64,000 nt of DNA from JAAEPI01 sp965212145 (GCA_965212145.1 CBDBUY010000002.1:121192-185191); one strand, 5' to 3'. Positions 24,954 through 34,166 are shown, counted from the stretch's first letter. The notes: generated by a model from the sequence alone, not told the origin. Numbers and translations: made by a program.

Positions 24954-27743
24954 CTATCGGTTAAATACCACACGTCCACCCTGGATTAGGCCGTCATAAT
25001 AAATTCGGAAGAGGTACATGCCGTCTTCAACAAACTCATTGTGCTGGTTTTTCCCATCCCAGGTGACAGAGCTTTTCCCGGCAAATTGTGGCCCAATGAA
25101 AAGATTCTTTACGTGGTTACCCATCATGTCGTAAATATCCACCCTTAGGTATTGAGTTTCCGGAATTTCAAATTCAATTTTGGTTTGGTCTGAAAAAGGA
25201 TTTGGGAAACTCTTTGAAGCGATAAAACGATTCGGAGCATTCACGGTTGTAGGTTCAATACTCTGGTTTCCAGTAATCTGTGCTCTAAAAATGCCATTTC
25301 CGTGTGTTCCGAGAACCATTGTGCCATCCGTCGGTCTATAGTCCATGGCGCGAATCACCGATTTCCCAACAGTGGATTCTCCTTCCTTTAACCATTGCGT
25401 ATTTATGCCATCTAGTAGGTCGGTGCTATATAAACCGACGCTTGTCCCGGCAAAATATCGAGTCGATCCATCGGCTATAGGGACAATTTCAGCAGATCGA
25501 ATGCTTGGTCCATTTCCAGTGCCATCAGGAAATTCTTCCAAGTTTCCTGAAATATCTGTGAAAGTAGCTCCAGCATTTACCGAGTGGAAAATTGATTTTA
25601 TTCCGTAGTTAGATAATATCACAACAATCTCACTGTCATTGCCAGGATTCGCTGCAATGGATGAGACGTAATGCAAATTCCCGAAATCTTCCAGGAATTC
25701 AAACTCAGGTTGTTCTCCTAGGTTACTCAGTCTGTAGAGTTCGCCAGTACTTGTACCGTAGAACAGATATTCCGAATTGTGAGAAATTTCAACTGAGGTG
25801 ATCAATCCAGAGTCTAGTCTGGACTGGTTCAACATCAGCCAATTTACATCTGTTCGTTGAGTTGAACCATTCGGAATTTGAGCAAGATTAGTGTTTTTCC
25901 AAATGGCATTACCTCCAGCGAGATACATGATGTTGTAATTCAGTGGATCTAGAACAAAAGGATTTATGAAAATATATTCCGATTGCGTCGCTTGGGGGCC
26001 TGGGAGTGGATCTACTCTTGCAAATAGAACATCATCGTCGGTATAAGTAAATCGATAAATCTGACCATCTTGTGCTGAGAAATACCAGAAGAGTCCGAAA
26101 GGAACCGTAGAGCAATATGATCCATCTCCACCTAAAACCTGAGTCCAAGATTCCAAGGGCGAACTACTAAGCGTAGCATAGGTCCCGTTATCTTGCATGC
26201 CGCCAATAATGATGTCTTCGTCTTCACTTTTTGGAATATGCACGGTGTAAAATTGAGAGGTGGCATACCCGTTATTAAGTGATGTCCAATTTACCTCACG
26301 AGCAAAAATATCGTCAGTCTTATAAATACCTCCATCGTTGGCATTGAATACTATTTTGTCATTAGAAGGATGAAAGAATATTTCATGTTGATCAGGATGA
26401 TGATTCTCGTAAACAATTCCATTAGTGTCTTCCTTATAACCACCAATCCAACTCATGCCGGTTTTAGCTGAGAATCCTTCAATTGATCTATAGAGATTTG
26501 TCCCACCCAATAATACCAGATCTGGATTTGAGGGATGAATCCTGACGGTCATGTTGTATCCATTCTGCGTGTTCAACGCGCCTATTCCACTAAATGTCGG
26601 TAGATTATTACTCAAATCGGTCCATGCCCCAATTGGCGCACCGGAACCATCCACTCCATTCAAATCGTATCTATACAGAAATTCAAGATCACCTGACGTG
26701 GCAAAAGCAAAAGCTGTTGAATTATTAGCGTCCAGAACTGTTCGATTGAGCGTTTCATTCGTTAACCCTTCAGAAATATGAAACCATTCTATTCCATCTT
26801 CCGACCAATAAATTCCAGCCTCTGGGTAATCTGAATCTACTGATGTAAAATCACTGAGATATGCATAGAAATTACCATCTTGGGACTTTGCTAAATCAGT
26901 GTAGAAGGGGGCCTGCACCTCATTGAGATTCACGTCCTCTGATAAATTGTTAAGAGTCTCCCCAAGAACTACTTGCCACGAATCTCCGCCATCTTCAGAT
27001 CTGAGAATGCCCCCGTACGCTGCTACTAAAAGTACGTCATTATCAGTGTCCGTGTGATCCGTTAGGATACGCCAAATATATTGGAACTGACTTCCAAATC
27101 TTGAAGGGTCTGAGTCCTTTGTGGAAATGATTTGAGTCCATGTCTCCCCATTGTCCAATGATTTGAATATTCCATCGCCTCTATATGGTGTTTGACTTCC
27201 AGATCTCGCTGAGTTCCCCAGAAGTTCTCCAGTGCCGTAGTACCAAATATGTCCTTTACCAATCCGTGTATCCTGGACAATTGTTGTCACACTGTTTCTG
27301 AGTTCAGGATCCGATTTCCTTGACCATGTACTACCTCCATTCAATGATTTCCAGACACCACCCGAAACACCACCAGCAACAATCGTGTTACCACTCAAAT
27401 CAAGTATATCAAAGGCTGCTGCTCGGGTTCGGCCACCTACATTAAAGGGGCCGGCAAAATTCCACTGAGTTTGTATTGTGCCATTTTCCCTATTCTGGTC
27501 GAAGGTGGCTCTGGACTCATGGGTTTTAGAAAGTGCAATTTCCTTCAAACGAATGTTTGTTGGAATTGTACCAGTTGCCGGGTCAACAACTTGCGACCTT
27601 TCAAATTTTACTCGAGCGTAAGGTTCATCTTTGATCCCAATGGATGATTCTATATCGAGAGTTATAGGTGAAACTGGCTCGATTGGCCTAAAGGAATCAG
27701 CAAATAGAATAAAACAGCAAAATGGTATGGAGATACGAAGCAC
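24954..27743 (-). CDS. T9SS-secreted Asp-box (BNR/VPS10-like) beta-propeller protein with type A sorting domain
   Basis: A 929-residue secreted protein. It starts at GTG, 1 nt after the previous gene's stop, with a short hydrophobic signal region. Asp-box motifs of the S-x-D/N-x-G-x-T-W kind recur (SLNGGSTW, SLDNGETW, SEDGGDSW, SVNAGATF), marking a sialidase- or sortilin-like propeller over about residues 120-800; no sialidase catalytic arginine triad was recognised, so binding may be its role. Residues about 845-929 (SFPNPFSDQT ... DIYDMMG ... GMYLFRI) form a type A T9SS C-terminal domain, so the protein should be exported through the type IX system and anchored or released at the cell surface. 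Confidence 0.82.
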   Translation of the reverse strand: MLRISIPFCCFILFADSFRPIEPVSPITLDIESSIGIKDEPYARVKFERSQVVDPATGTIPTNIRLKEIALSKTHESRATFDQNRENGTIQTQWNFAGPFNVGGRTRAAAFDILDLSGNTIVAGGVSGGVWKSLNGGSTWSRKSDPELRNSVTTIVQDTRIGKGHIWYYGTGELLGNSARSGSQTPYRGDGIFKSLDNGETWTQIISTKDSDPSRFGSQFQYIWRILTDHTDTDNDVLLVAAYGGILRSEDGGDSWQVVLGETLNNLSEDVNLNEVQAPFYTDLAKSQDGNFYAYLSDFTSVDSDYPEAGIYWSEDGIEWFHISEGLTNETLNRTVLDANNSTAFAFATSGDLEFLYRYDLNGVDGSGAPIGAWTDLSNNLPTFSGIGALNTQNGYNMTVRIHPSNPDLVLLGGTNLYRSIEGFSAKTGMSWIGGYKEDTNGIVYENHHPDQHEIFFHPSNDKIVFNANDGGIYKTDDIFAREVNWTSLNNGYATSQFYTVHIPKSEDEDIIIGGMQDNGTYATLSSSPLESWTQVLGGDGSYCSTVPFGLFWYFSAQDGQIYRFTYTDDDVLFARVDPLPGPQATQSEYIFINPFVLDPLNYNIMYLAGGNAIWKNTNLAQIPNGSTQRTDVNWLMLNQSRLDSGLITSVEISHNSEYLFYGTSTGELYRLSNLGEQPEFEFLEDFGNLHYVSSIAANPGNDSEIVVILSNYGIKSIFHSVNAGATFTDISGNLEEFPDGTGNGPSIRSAEIVPIADGSTRYFAGTSVGLYSTDLLDGINTQWLKEGESTVGKSVIRAMDYRPTDGTMVLGTHGNGIFRAQITGNQSIEPTTVNAPNRFIASKSFPNPFSDQTKIEFEIPETQYLRVDIYDMMGNHVKNLFIGPQFAGKSSVTWDGKNQHNEFVEDGMYLFRIYYDGLIQGGRVVFNR

Positions 27744-27744
27744 T

Positions 27745-28098
27745 TTATTCTATAACAACGTTCAGTCTATTTTTCTTCTTAGCTACTAATTTGGTTGTTT
27801 TGACACCTCTGCCAATGTTGGTCAATTCACCTTTTTCTACATGCATGAAGTAGGCCGTTGGCTCGAGTTTCTTGAAATTGACTTTTCCTTTGGCATTTGT
27901 TTCTTCCGTTTGAACGGCATTTTCGCTTTTGTCATAATCTGCCTGTGTTTTGTAGAGAGAAACTTTGGCTCCCTCCACAGCATTGCCAAGGTCATTAACA
28001 ACCAGGACTTGCAGCTTAGTATTGAGTAATTGCGCAGTAGAAGGCTGTGAATTCAAAAGAATGAACCCAAGAGCCAAGAGAACAGAAAGTCTTTTCAT
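27745..28098 (-). CDS. Secreted protein with a carboxypeptidase-regulatory/Cna_B-like beta domain
   Basis: A 117-residue protein: a signal peptide ending STAQ (about 1-23), then one beta-sandwich with the typical VLVVNDLGNAVEGAKVSLY start, an ETNAKGKVNFKKLEP middle, and a lysine-rich end. Such domains are structural or binding modules. It lies directly upstream of the T9SS Asp-box protein gene (1 nt apart), so the two are probably made together and may interact outside the cell; that interaction is inference. Confidence 0.72.
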   Translation of the reverse strand: MKRLSVLLALGFILLNSQPSTAQLLNTKLQVLVVNDLGNAVEGAKVSLYKTQADYDKSENAVQTEETNAKGKVNFKKLEPTAYFMHVEKGELTNIGRGVKTTKLVAKKKNRLNVVIE

Positions 28099-28146
28099 CG
28101 GTGTTTGTTTCGAGTAAAAATAGTGACAAGATCAATAGTAAAACCC

Positions 28147-28752
28147 CTAATCGGTAATTTCAGTTCTCGTCACGATACTTCGACCTAGAGTGACTTCATC
28201 CGCATACTCTATTTCGCTACCTACCGGAATTCCTCGAGTGATGGATGTCACTTTGATTCCCTTTTCTTTCATGAGTTTCGTAATGTAATACGCCGTGGTA
28301 TCACCTTCCATGGTTGCGCTTAGTGCCAGGATGATTTCGACCACTTGATGGCCATTTACTCGCCTGATCAGTGAGTCGATGTTGATATGTTCAGGTCCAA
28401 TGCCATCCATTGGAGATATCTTGCCTCCTAGCACATGAAAGTGGCCGTTGTATTGAGCAGTGTTCAGAATAGCCAAAACATCGGGAGAGTCCTCCACTAC
28501 ACAAATAATCGAACCATCTCGATACGAACTTTTACAAGTAGAGCAAACTGGCCCATCCGAGATCATGTGGCAGTTTTCGCAATATTGAATCTTGGTTCGG
28601 AGTTCCCTCAATGCGAAAGAAAGGGATTCTGTAGTTTCTTCCGGCCTTTTCAAAAGATGTAGCACAAGACGAAGAGCCGTTTTTTTGCCGATACCGGGAA
28701 GTTTAGAAATTTCCTCCACGGCTGATTCAACGAGCTTAGATGGGTATTCCAT
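28147..28752 (-). CDS. recR: Recombination mediator protein RecR
   Basis: A 201-residue DNA repair protein. A helix-hairpin-helix (LPGIGKKTALRL) is followed by the four-cysteine zinc finger (CENCHMISDGPVCSTC) and a Toprim domain with VVEDSPDVLAI and the acidic residues near DGIGPEH. With RecF/RecO it loads RecA on SSB-coated gaps. Its ATG directly follows the clpS stop with no gap. Confidence 0.95.
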   Translation of the reverse strand: MEYPSKLVESAVEEISKLPGIGKKTALRLVLHLLKRPEETTESLSFALRELRTKIQYCENCHMISDGPVCSTCKSSYRDGSIICVVEDSPDVLAILNTAQYNGHFHVLGGKISPMDGIGPEHINIDSLIRRVNGHQVVEIILALSATMEGDTTAYYITKLMKEKGIKVTSITRGIPVGSEIEYADEVTLGRSIVTRTEITD

Positions 28753-29046
28753 TCAAACAATGGCTGCTTTTATGCCAGCATCGGTGATTCCCTCGCGCAT
28801 TGGTTTCAATTTCTCATATGAGCCTTTTTTCACACTGCACTTTCCTTTATAATGAATGAGATACGTGCATTGTTCTGCCTGAGTGACCTCATGCTTACAA
28901 ACCCTAATCAAGGTTTCGATGACATGATCAAACGTGTTGAAGTCGTCATTATATACCATTAGGTCATGTTTTTCCTCAGAATCGGAAATATCCTCGACCA
29001 ATACCTCCTCTTCAAAAGACCATTCCGTTGAAAAATGAATTTTCAT
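28753..29046 (-). CDS. clpS: ATP-dependent Clp protease adaptor ClpS
   Basis: A 97-residue N-recognin adaptor for ClpAP/ClpCP. The core LMVYNDDFNTFDHVIETLI matches the ClpS substrate pocket (NDDxT/NTFxxV), and the HEVTQAEQ and HYKGKC segments follow in the usual order; the C-terminus ends GIKAAIV. An open extension of eight codons exists upstream, but the ATG at 29046 is preferred. It precedes recR with no intergenic base. Confidence 0.92.
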   Translation of the reverse strand: MKIHFSTEWSFEEEVLVEDISDSEEKHDLMVYNDDFNTFDHVIETLIRVCKHEVTQAEQCTYLIHYKGKCSVKKGSYEKLKPMREGITDAGIKAAIV

Positions 29047-29050
29047 GGTG

Positions 29051-29058
29051 CAAAAATA
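29051..29058 (-). promoter_or_regulatory. -7 promoter box of clpS-recR
   Basis: On the minus strand TATTTTTG (29058-29051) lies 4 nt before the clpS ATG; a TTG is found 17 nt upstream (29078-29076). The spacing implies a leaderless or nearly leaderless mRNA. Confidence 0.6.
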
Positions 29059-29088
29059 AATTAGTTTCACACGTTCAAAAAATTTCTA

Positions 29089-30531
29089 ATGAGTCCAATA
29101 CTTGTAGGCAGTATCATTATCGGTTATTTCGCGCTGTTAATCGGTATTTCGTGGTTTACTTCTCGAAATTCCAATGCGGATGACTTTTATACCGCCCATC
29201 GCTCTTCGCCTTGGTACCTGGTTGCCTTTGGAATGATAGGAGCGTCCCTTTCCGGAGTTACATTTATCTCCGTACCTGGTGAAGTGGCCAACTCCAATTT
29301 TCATTATTTCCAGGTGGTACTGGGCTATTTGCTAGGCTATTTGGTCATTGGGACTGTTTTGATGCCACTTTACTACAGATTGAATTTGGTTTCGATTTAC
29401 ACTTACCTCGAATCGAGGTTTGGATTTTGGTCATACAAGACAGGAGCCTTTTTCTTTTTACTAAGCAGAGTGGTCGGTGCGTCATTCAGGCTTTTCCTTG
29501 TGGCTGGTGTCTTACAGATTACCTTTTTTGATTCTTTTGGACTGCCTTTTTGGGTGGCGGTTCTCACCACGATTCTATTGATCTGGCTTTATACTTTTCG
29601 TGGAGGCATCAAGACAATCGTATTTACAGACACTCTCCAAACCGCCTTCATGCTTCTTGCTGTAGGGGTGAGTATCTGGTTCATTAAGGGAGAACTGGAT
29701 TGGACATGGGGCGAACTAATTCAGAGTGTAAGTTCCGATTCAAGGAGCGCGATTTTCGAATGGGATTGGCAAAGCGGCAATAATTTTTTCAAACAATTTT
29801 TTGCTGGTGCCTTTATCGCTATAGTGATGACTGGACTGGATCAGGATATGATGCAGAAAAACCTGACTTGCAAGAATATTGGGGAAGCTCAGAAGAATAT
29901 GCTCTGGTTTTCAGTAATTCTGATTTTTGTTAACCTTCTGTTTTTAACACTTGGCATTTTACTCTATCAGTATTCCGAAGCTTTGAATCTGGTAACGCCA
30001 GATAGATCAGATAATTTGTTTCCATTTCTGGCAACCGAGCATTTTTCAATGCTTGGGGGAGTTGTGTTTTTACTAGGTATCGTAGCAGCGGCATATTCCA
30101 GTGCCGACTCGGCATTGACTTCACTGACGACTTCATTTTGCGTTGACTTTTTAGGGTTTAAGCAAGAGAATTTTGAATCGAAAAAGCGAACAAGAATTGG
30201 GGTGCACCTTGGATTTTCTTTCCTGCTTTTTATGGTGATTCTGATCTTTAGTGGAATTAACGATGATAGTGTGATAACCAATGTATTTAAAGCCGCCGGC
30301 TATACTTATGGCCCACTTTTGGGTCTTTTCAGTTTCGGAATTCTGACCAAAAAATCACCAAATGATAAATGGGTGCCAATTGTATGTGTTCTGGCTCCAA
30401 TAATGGCATTCATCATTAATGTAAACTCAGAGGATTGGCTTTGGGGCTACAAATTTGGATTTGAAATTTTGATCCTAAATGGCCTGCTGACCTTTGCAGG
30501 GCTCGTCATTATACAGAGGCGGGTTCAGTAA
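29089..30531 (+). CDS. Sodium:solute symporter (SSS family)
   Basis: A 480-residue membrane protein with about 13 hydrophobic helices. It starts with SPILVGSIIIGYFALLIG, and the early segment FGMIGASLSGVTFISVPGE carries the Na+ site residues typical of SSS transporters; TGLDQDMMQKNLTCKN and AAAYSSADSALTS (the Na2-site serine region) follow. The substrate cannot be named. The 3' end overlaps the converging response-regulator gene by 23 nt. Confidence 0.88.
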   Translation: MSPILVGSIIIGYFALLIGISWFTSRNSNADDFYTAHRSSPWYLVAFGMIGASLSGVTFISVPGEVANSNFHYFQVVLGYLLGYLVIGTVLMPLYYRLNLVSIYTYLESRFGFWSYKTGAFFFLLSRVVGASFRLFLVAGVLQITFFDSFGLPFWVAVLTTILLIWLYTFRGGIKTIVFTDTLQTAFMLLAVGVSIWFIKGELDWTWGELIQSVSSDSRSAIFEWDWQSGNNFFKQFFAGAFIAIVMTGLDQDMMQKNLTCKNIGEAQKNMLWFSVILIFVNLLFLTLGILLYQYSEALNLVTPDRSDNLFPFLATEHFSMLGGVVFLLGIVAAAYSSADSALTSLTTSFCVDFLGFKQENFESKKRTRIGVHLGFSFLLFMVILIFSGINDDSVITNVFKAAGYTYGPLLGLFSFGILTKKSPNDKWVPIVCVLAPIMAFIINVNSEDWLWGYKFGFEILILNGLLTFAGLVIIQRRVQ

Positions 30532-30925
30532 GATTTTCCAGTTGGTCTAACGTAATCGGTTTAGTCACAAAACCTTCTACATTTTTAAATTGCATAGCTC
30601 TTTCCAAGTCGCTATCAAGGGACGATGACGTCATCATATTTATTCTCGGCTGCTTGGGAAGTGTAGATGCTAATAGATTGAATTCGCTCAAAAAATCCCA
30701 TCCATTCATAACTGGCATGTTAATGTCCAATAGGATTAAGTCGGGCATGGATTCAGGGTTTTTTGAATCTTGACGAAGCTGCTCTAAAGCTTCACGTCCA
30801 TTGTTAAAAGATTTTAATTCACATGGCTTAGAGGCTCTTTCAAGAAGCATCTCAGTGATACTATGATAGATAAAGTCATCATCTATCAAATAGATAATTG
30901 GGGTCTTAATTGCTTCAGTTTCCAC
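30509..30925 (-). CDS. Stand-alone response regulator receiver protein
   Basis: A 138-residue single receiver domain without output domain. The acidic pair is in IYLIDDDFIY, the phospho-acceptor aspartate in LILLDINMPVMNGWDF, and the conserved lysine in FVTKPIT. It resembles the CheY/Rcp1-like receivers that pair with hybrid kinases or phytochromes in Bacteroidota. No kinase gene is adjacent, so the partner is unknown. It overlaps the symporter gene tail to tail by 23 nt. The 188 nt upstream (30926-31113) hold nothing recognisable. Confidence 0.88.
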   Translation of the reverse strand: METEAIKTPIIYLIDDDFIYHSITEMLLERASKPCELKSFNNGREALEQLRQDSKNPESMPDLILLDINMPVMNGWDFLSEFNLLASTLPKQPRINMMTSSSLDSDLERAMQFKNVEGFVTKPITLDQLENLTEPASV

Positions 30926-31113
30926 TTGGGTTCATTTTGGGTAGTGTTGTCCTTCCAATTCTGGAAAACGCATAATGGCGAAGCAATAGTGGTTGGTTAG
31001 GTGTTGGGTTGACCAAAAGAAGAACTTTCGGCATTTGCTTGCTCTTAACGAAAATACAGGAATCCATGAATTTTAACAAACATGACGTCATATATGCCTT
31101 GTAAATTTTATGG

Positions 31114-31791
31114 CTATATCACTGTTTTCTGGATGATCTCATTTTGGCGAACCTTATAAAGATATTTAGCTAAAAAGAACGCTCCAATTCCGCTGAGAAG
31201 ATGCCAAATAAAGTGCGAGCCCATCGGAAGCCATTCGCTCAAGCCATGGTCTCTTTCGCGAAAGAAAAGAGCTAAAACCAGACAAAGGACCGAAATCACA
31301 ATGTCTTTAACATCCAAAAAAGATGTTTTTATCAGATGTATTATAATCGGAAGAAAGATCATCACTCCGGTTACGAAATATCCGGTATTGATAGAGGCTG
31401 GAGCTGGCAAAATCTGAAATACCATCATGCGTACGAAAATCAACGGAATAACTATGGCCGGAACCTGCCATACCTTCGGAAGTATTTTATGCCAAAAGTA
31501 GATACTCACCGAAAGCGTAAGAATCGCTGTGGGAAGAATATCCATCATAAGTAACCATCTAGAGGCTCTGAAGGCATGGAATAAAGTACTTCCAAGTCCT
31601 CCTAGAAACAGTAGTGGAATGCAATAAAAAATGAACGAATAATTGCGAAAGTCTCCTCTGAGCTTAATCGCCCAATAAACGGCGGGTAATAGTATGGCCA
31701 GCGAGGAGAGTGCATTCCATGGCTCAGCAATGAAGGCAGATAAATCTGTCTCAGCATAAATCGGCCCGCCATCTTCCGGTCTTATCTGCAT
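31114..31791 (-). CDS. Alkaline-ceramidase-like membrane hydrolase (CREST superfamily)
   Basis: A 225-residue protein with about seven membrane helices. It carries every catalytic signature of the alkaline ceramidase/CREST superfamily in order: E23xxN26 in AEPWNALS, S68xxxH72 in GSTLFHAF, D84 in MMDILPT, and H193xxxH197 in SHFIWHLLSG. In human ACER3 the equivalent histidines bind the catalytic zinc, with the serine and aspartate helping. An amide-hydrolase activity on a sphingolipid or related lipid is therefore likely; many Bacteroidota make sphingolipids or sulfonolipids. The exact substrate is unknown. The gene stands alone. Confidence 0.72.
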   Translation of the reverse strand: MQIRPEDGGPIYAETDLSAFIAEPWNALSSLAILLPAVYWAIKLRGDFRNYSFIFYCIPLLFLGGLGSTLFHAFRASRWLLMMDILPTAILTLSVSIYFWHKILPKVWQVPAIVIPLIFVRMMVFQILPAPASINTGYFVTGVMIFLPIIIHLIKTSFLDVKDIVISVLCLVLALFFRERDHGLSEWLPMGSHFIWHLLSGIGAFFLAKYLYKVRQNEIIQKTVI

Positions 31792-31896
31792 ACAGGATCG
31801 AATTTAAAATCTTAAAAATAGTTTTTGGCACGATATATGAATAATGTGTCAATGTAGTGATTAAGGTTAGGTTGATTGAGTTTTTGGTTAGTGATT

Positions 31897-31925
31897 AAAA
31901 CCCCGGTGAATCCACCGGGGTTTTT
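31897..31925 (+). terminator. Strong intrinsic terminator with no upstream plus-strand gene
   Basis: AAAACCCCGGTG (31897-31908), a 4-nt loop, and the complementary arm with a T5 tail (31913-31925), then CTTTTT. It sits in the 182-bp gap between the divergent ceramidase-like and egtB genes, where no plus-strand gene ends. It could end a small RNA starting near 31830 or be a leader attenuator for egtBD. Confidence 0.8.
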
Positions 31926-31973
31926 CTTTTTATCACTTTTCAGCCAACTCACCTCTTATTAACTTCCCATCTC

Positions 31974-33209
31974 ATGTCACTATTTGTTCCAAGTAAGATC
32001 ACGAAAGACAGGTTCCTGGAGGTTCGTCAGCAGACGGAAAAAATATGCGAACCGCTTGAAATTGAGGATTATGTGGCTCAGCCAGTAGTTGACGTCAGTC
32101 CTCCCAGATGGCATATTGCGCACACCACTTGGTTTTTCGAACAGTTCGTTCTGGAGCCATATCTTTCGGGATATGAATGCTTTGACCCAAACTTTTACTT
32201 CCTATTTAACAGTTATTACGTCCAAGCAGGTGAAAGGTGGCAGAGAGACGAGCGCGGTGCTCTGACCAGACCCACAGTAAAGGAGATTTTGGCGTACCGG
32301 TCATATGTAAATGATCACATGGTCAAACTCATGGAGCAATCTGAGTTTCCGGCTGAACTCATTGAGCTGGGACTTCATCACGAGCAGCAGCATCAGGAGT
32401 TGTTACTCTATGACATCAAATACATACTCGGAAACAATCCACTTTTCCCAAAATACATTGACCCGAAACCTCAAGAAAAGATCAAGCCCAATGCTGAATG
32501 GCATCATGTCTCGAGTGGAAATTATCAAGTAGGATTTGTAGGTGATGGGTTTCATTTTGATAATGAAAAAGGGGCTCATACGGTATTCTTACATGATTAT
32601 GAGATCAGTTCTCAACTAGTCAAGAAAGGGGAATTCAAGGAATTTATGGATGATGGGGGCTATGAAAATGGCCCACTGTGGCTGGATGAAGGATTGAAAT
32701 GGGTGAAGGAAAACGAAATTAGTTCTCCGATGTACTGGGTTCGAGATGAAGAGGGATGGATGGAATACACCATGGGAGGTCTGCAAGCCATCGATTTTGA
32801 TGACCCGTTGGTTCATGTTTCATTTTACGAAGCGGATGCATTTGCTCGATGGAAGGGAATGCGGATCCCGACAGAATTCGAATGGGAGGTGGCGGCCAAA
32901 CAATTCTCCTCAAACATCAAGGGTAATTTCCTGGAAAATGGACATTTCTCCACTGTTCAGGAAGCCAAACCAGCTTTCTTTGGCAATGTCTGGCAGTGGA
33001 CATCTAGCGCCTATCGACCCTATCCTTTTTACAAAGCACCGCCTGGAGCCATTGGGGAGTACAATGGAAAATTCATGATCAATCAAATGGTCCTTCGCGG
33101 TGGTTCATTTGGCACGTCAAAAACCCACATCCGTCCGACGTACCGAAACTTTTTTCACCCACATCTTCGTTGGCATTTTGCCGGCATGAGACTGGCGAGA
33201 GATCTCTAA
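31974..33209 (+). CDS. egtB: Ergothioneine biosynthesis sulfoxide synthase EgtB-like
   Basis: A 411-residue enzyme with an N-terminal DinB-like helical domain and a C-terminal FGE-sulfatase-like domain (NVWQWTSSAY ... VLRGGSF ... FAGMRLAR). The non-haem iron ligands are visible: H50 in WHIAHTTWF and the HX3HXE motif at H136/H140 (HEQQHQE). EgtB joins hercynine to the sulfur of cysteine or gamma-glutamylcysteine with O2. The methyltransferase EgtD follows after 3 nt. No egtA, egtC or egtE is nearby, so cysteine may be the direct sulfur donor (inference). Confidence 0.87.
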   Translation: MSLFVPSKITKDRFLEVRQQTEKICEPLEIEDYVAQPVVDVSPPRWHIAHTTWFFEQFVLEPYLSGYECFDPNFYFLFNSYYVQAGERWQRDERGALTRPTVKEILAYRSYVNDHMVKLMEQSEFPAELIELGLHHEQQHQELLLYDIKYILGNNPLFPKYIDPKPQEKIKPNAEWHHVSSGNYQVGFVGDGFHFDNEKGAHTVFLHDYEISSQLVKKGEFKEFMDDGGYENGPLWLDEGLKWVKENEISSPMYWVRDEEGWMEYTMGGLQAIDFDDPLVHVSFYEADAFARWKGMRIPTEFEWEVAAKQFSSNIKGNFLENGHFSTVQEAKPAFFGNVWQWTSSAYRPYPFYKAPPGAIGEYNGKFMINQMVLRGGSFGTSKTHIRPTYRNFFHPHLRWHFAGMRLARDL

Positions 33210-33212
33210 CCT

Positions 33213-34166
33213 ATGACCAAAGAACAAGAACTCCTTTCAGCCTTTGAACAGGACGTAATTACCGGACTCACGGCCAAAAGAAAACGTTTGCCTTCCAAGT
33301 ACTTTTATGATGCCCACGGCGATGATCTTTTCAGACAGATCATGCAGCTGGATGAGTATTATTTAACGAACAAGGAGCGAGAGATTTTTCAGAAATATAA
33401 GCACGAAATCCTCGAATCTTTTGGAGCAAGTACGGAATTCAGACTTGTAGAGCTTGGTGCGGGAGATGGATCCAAGACAAAGATTCTACTCAAGGAGTTC
33501 ATGAAAAGTGGAGCCAAATTCACCTATTCGCCAATCGATATCTCCAAAAACGTTCTGAATCTGCTTTCCGACAATCTGAAAAGTGAAATACCGGATTTGA
33601 CCATGCAGCCTGCCCAGGGGGATTACTTCAAGGCGCTTTCCAGGATTCACGAGCCAAGTGAGAAAACAGTCGCTTTCTTCCTTGGATCGAACATTGGGAA
33701 TTTCGGGGATGATGGCGATGTGGCATTTCTCAGAAAACTCGGTGATTACCTGGAGACCGGGGATCTCCTTTTCATGGGTGTTGACCTCAAGAAGGATCCA
33801 TCCATCATCCTACGTGCGTACGATGACTCGCAGGGTATCACCAAAGAATTTAACCTCAACCTGTTAAAAAGAATCAACCGTGAACTAAACGGGAATTTTG
33901 ATATCAGCAAGTTCCAGCACTATCCCTACTACAACCCACAAACAGGTGAATGCAGAAGTTACTTGATCAGCACGGAAGATCAGAAAGTACAGGTGGCCAA
34001 TCAGATAATTCACTTTGAGGCATGGGAGGCTATTTTTATGGAGATATCAAAAAAATACGACAGCAAGAAACTAAATGAGCTAGCGCAGGCCACCGGGTTC
34101 AGCCCTGTAACCGAGTTCAGAGACGATCAGTCTTGGTATGCCAATGTTCTTTGGGAAAAGGTGTAA
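33213..34166 (+). CDS. egtD: L-histidine N-alpha-methyltransferase EgtD
   Basis: A 317-residue SAM methyltransferase that trimethylates the alpha-amino group of histidine to hercynine. The N-terminus has LPSKYFYDAHGDDLF with the tyrosine that lines the histidine site in known EgtD; the SAM loop is ELGAGDGSKT (80-89); FLGSNIGNF (156-164) carries the conserved substrate-binding asparagine. The 3-nt gap from egtB makes them one operon. A tRNA gene with its own -7 box follows. Confidence 0.9.
   Translation: MTKEQELLSAFEQDVITGLTAKRKRLPSKYFYDAHGDDLFRQIMQLDEYYLTNKEREIFQKYKHEILESFGASTEFRLVELGAGDGSKTKILLKEFMKSGAKFTYSPIDISKNVLNLLSDNLKSEIPDLTMQPAQGDYFKALSRIHEPSEKTVAFFLGSNIGNFGDDGDVAFLRKLGDYLETGDLLFMGVDLKKDPSIILRAYDDSQGITKEFNLNLLKRINRELNGNFDISKFQHYPYYNPQTGECRSYLISTEDQKVQVANQIIHFEAWEAIFMEISKKYDSKKLNELAQATGFSPVTEFRDDQSWYANVLWEKV

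Noticed and set aside
30626..31090. Two TGACGTCA palindromes (30626-30633 and 31083-31090)
   Set aside because: One is inside the receiver gene and the other in a gap; two 8-mers of this kind are not convincing as a regulatory pair.
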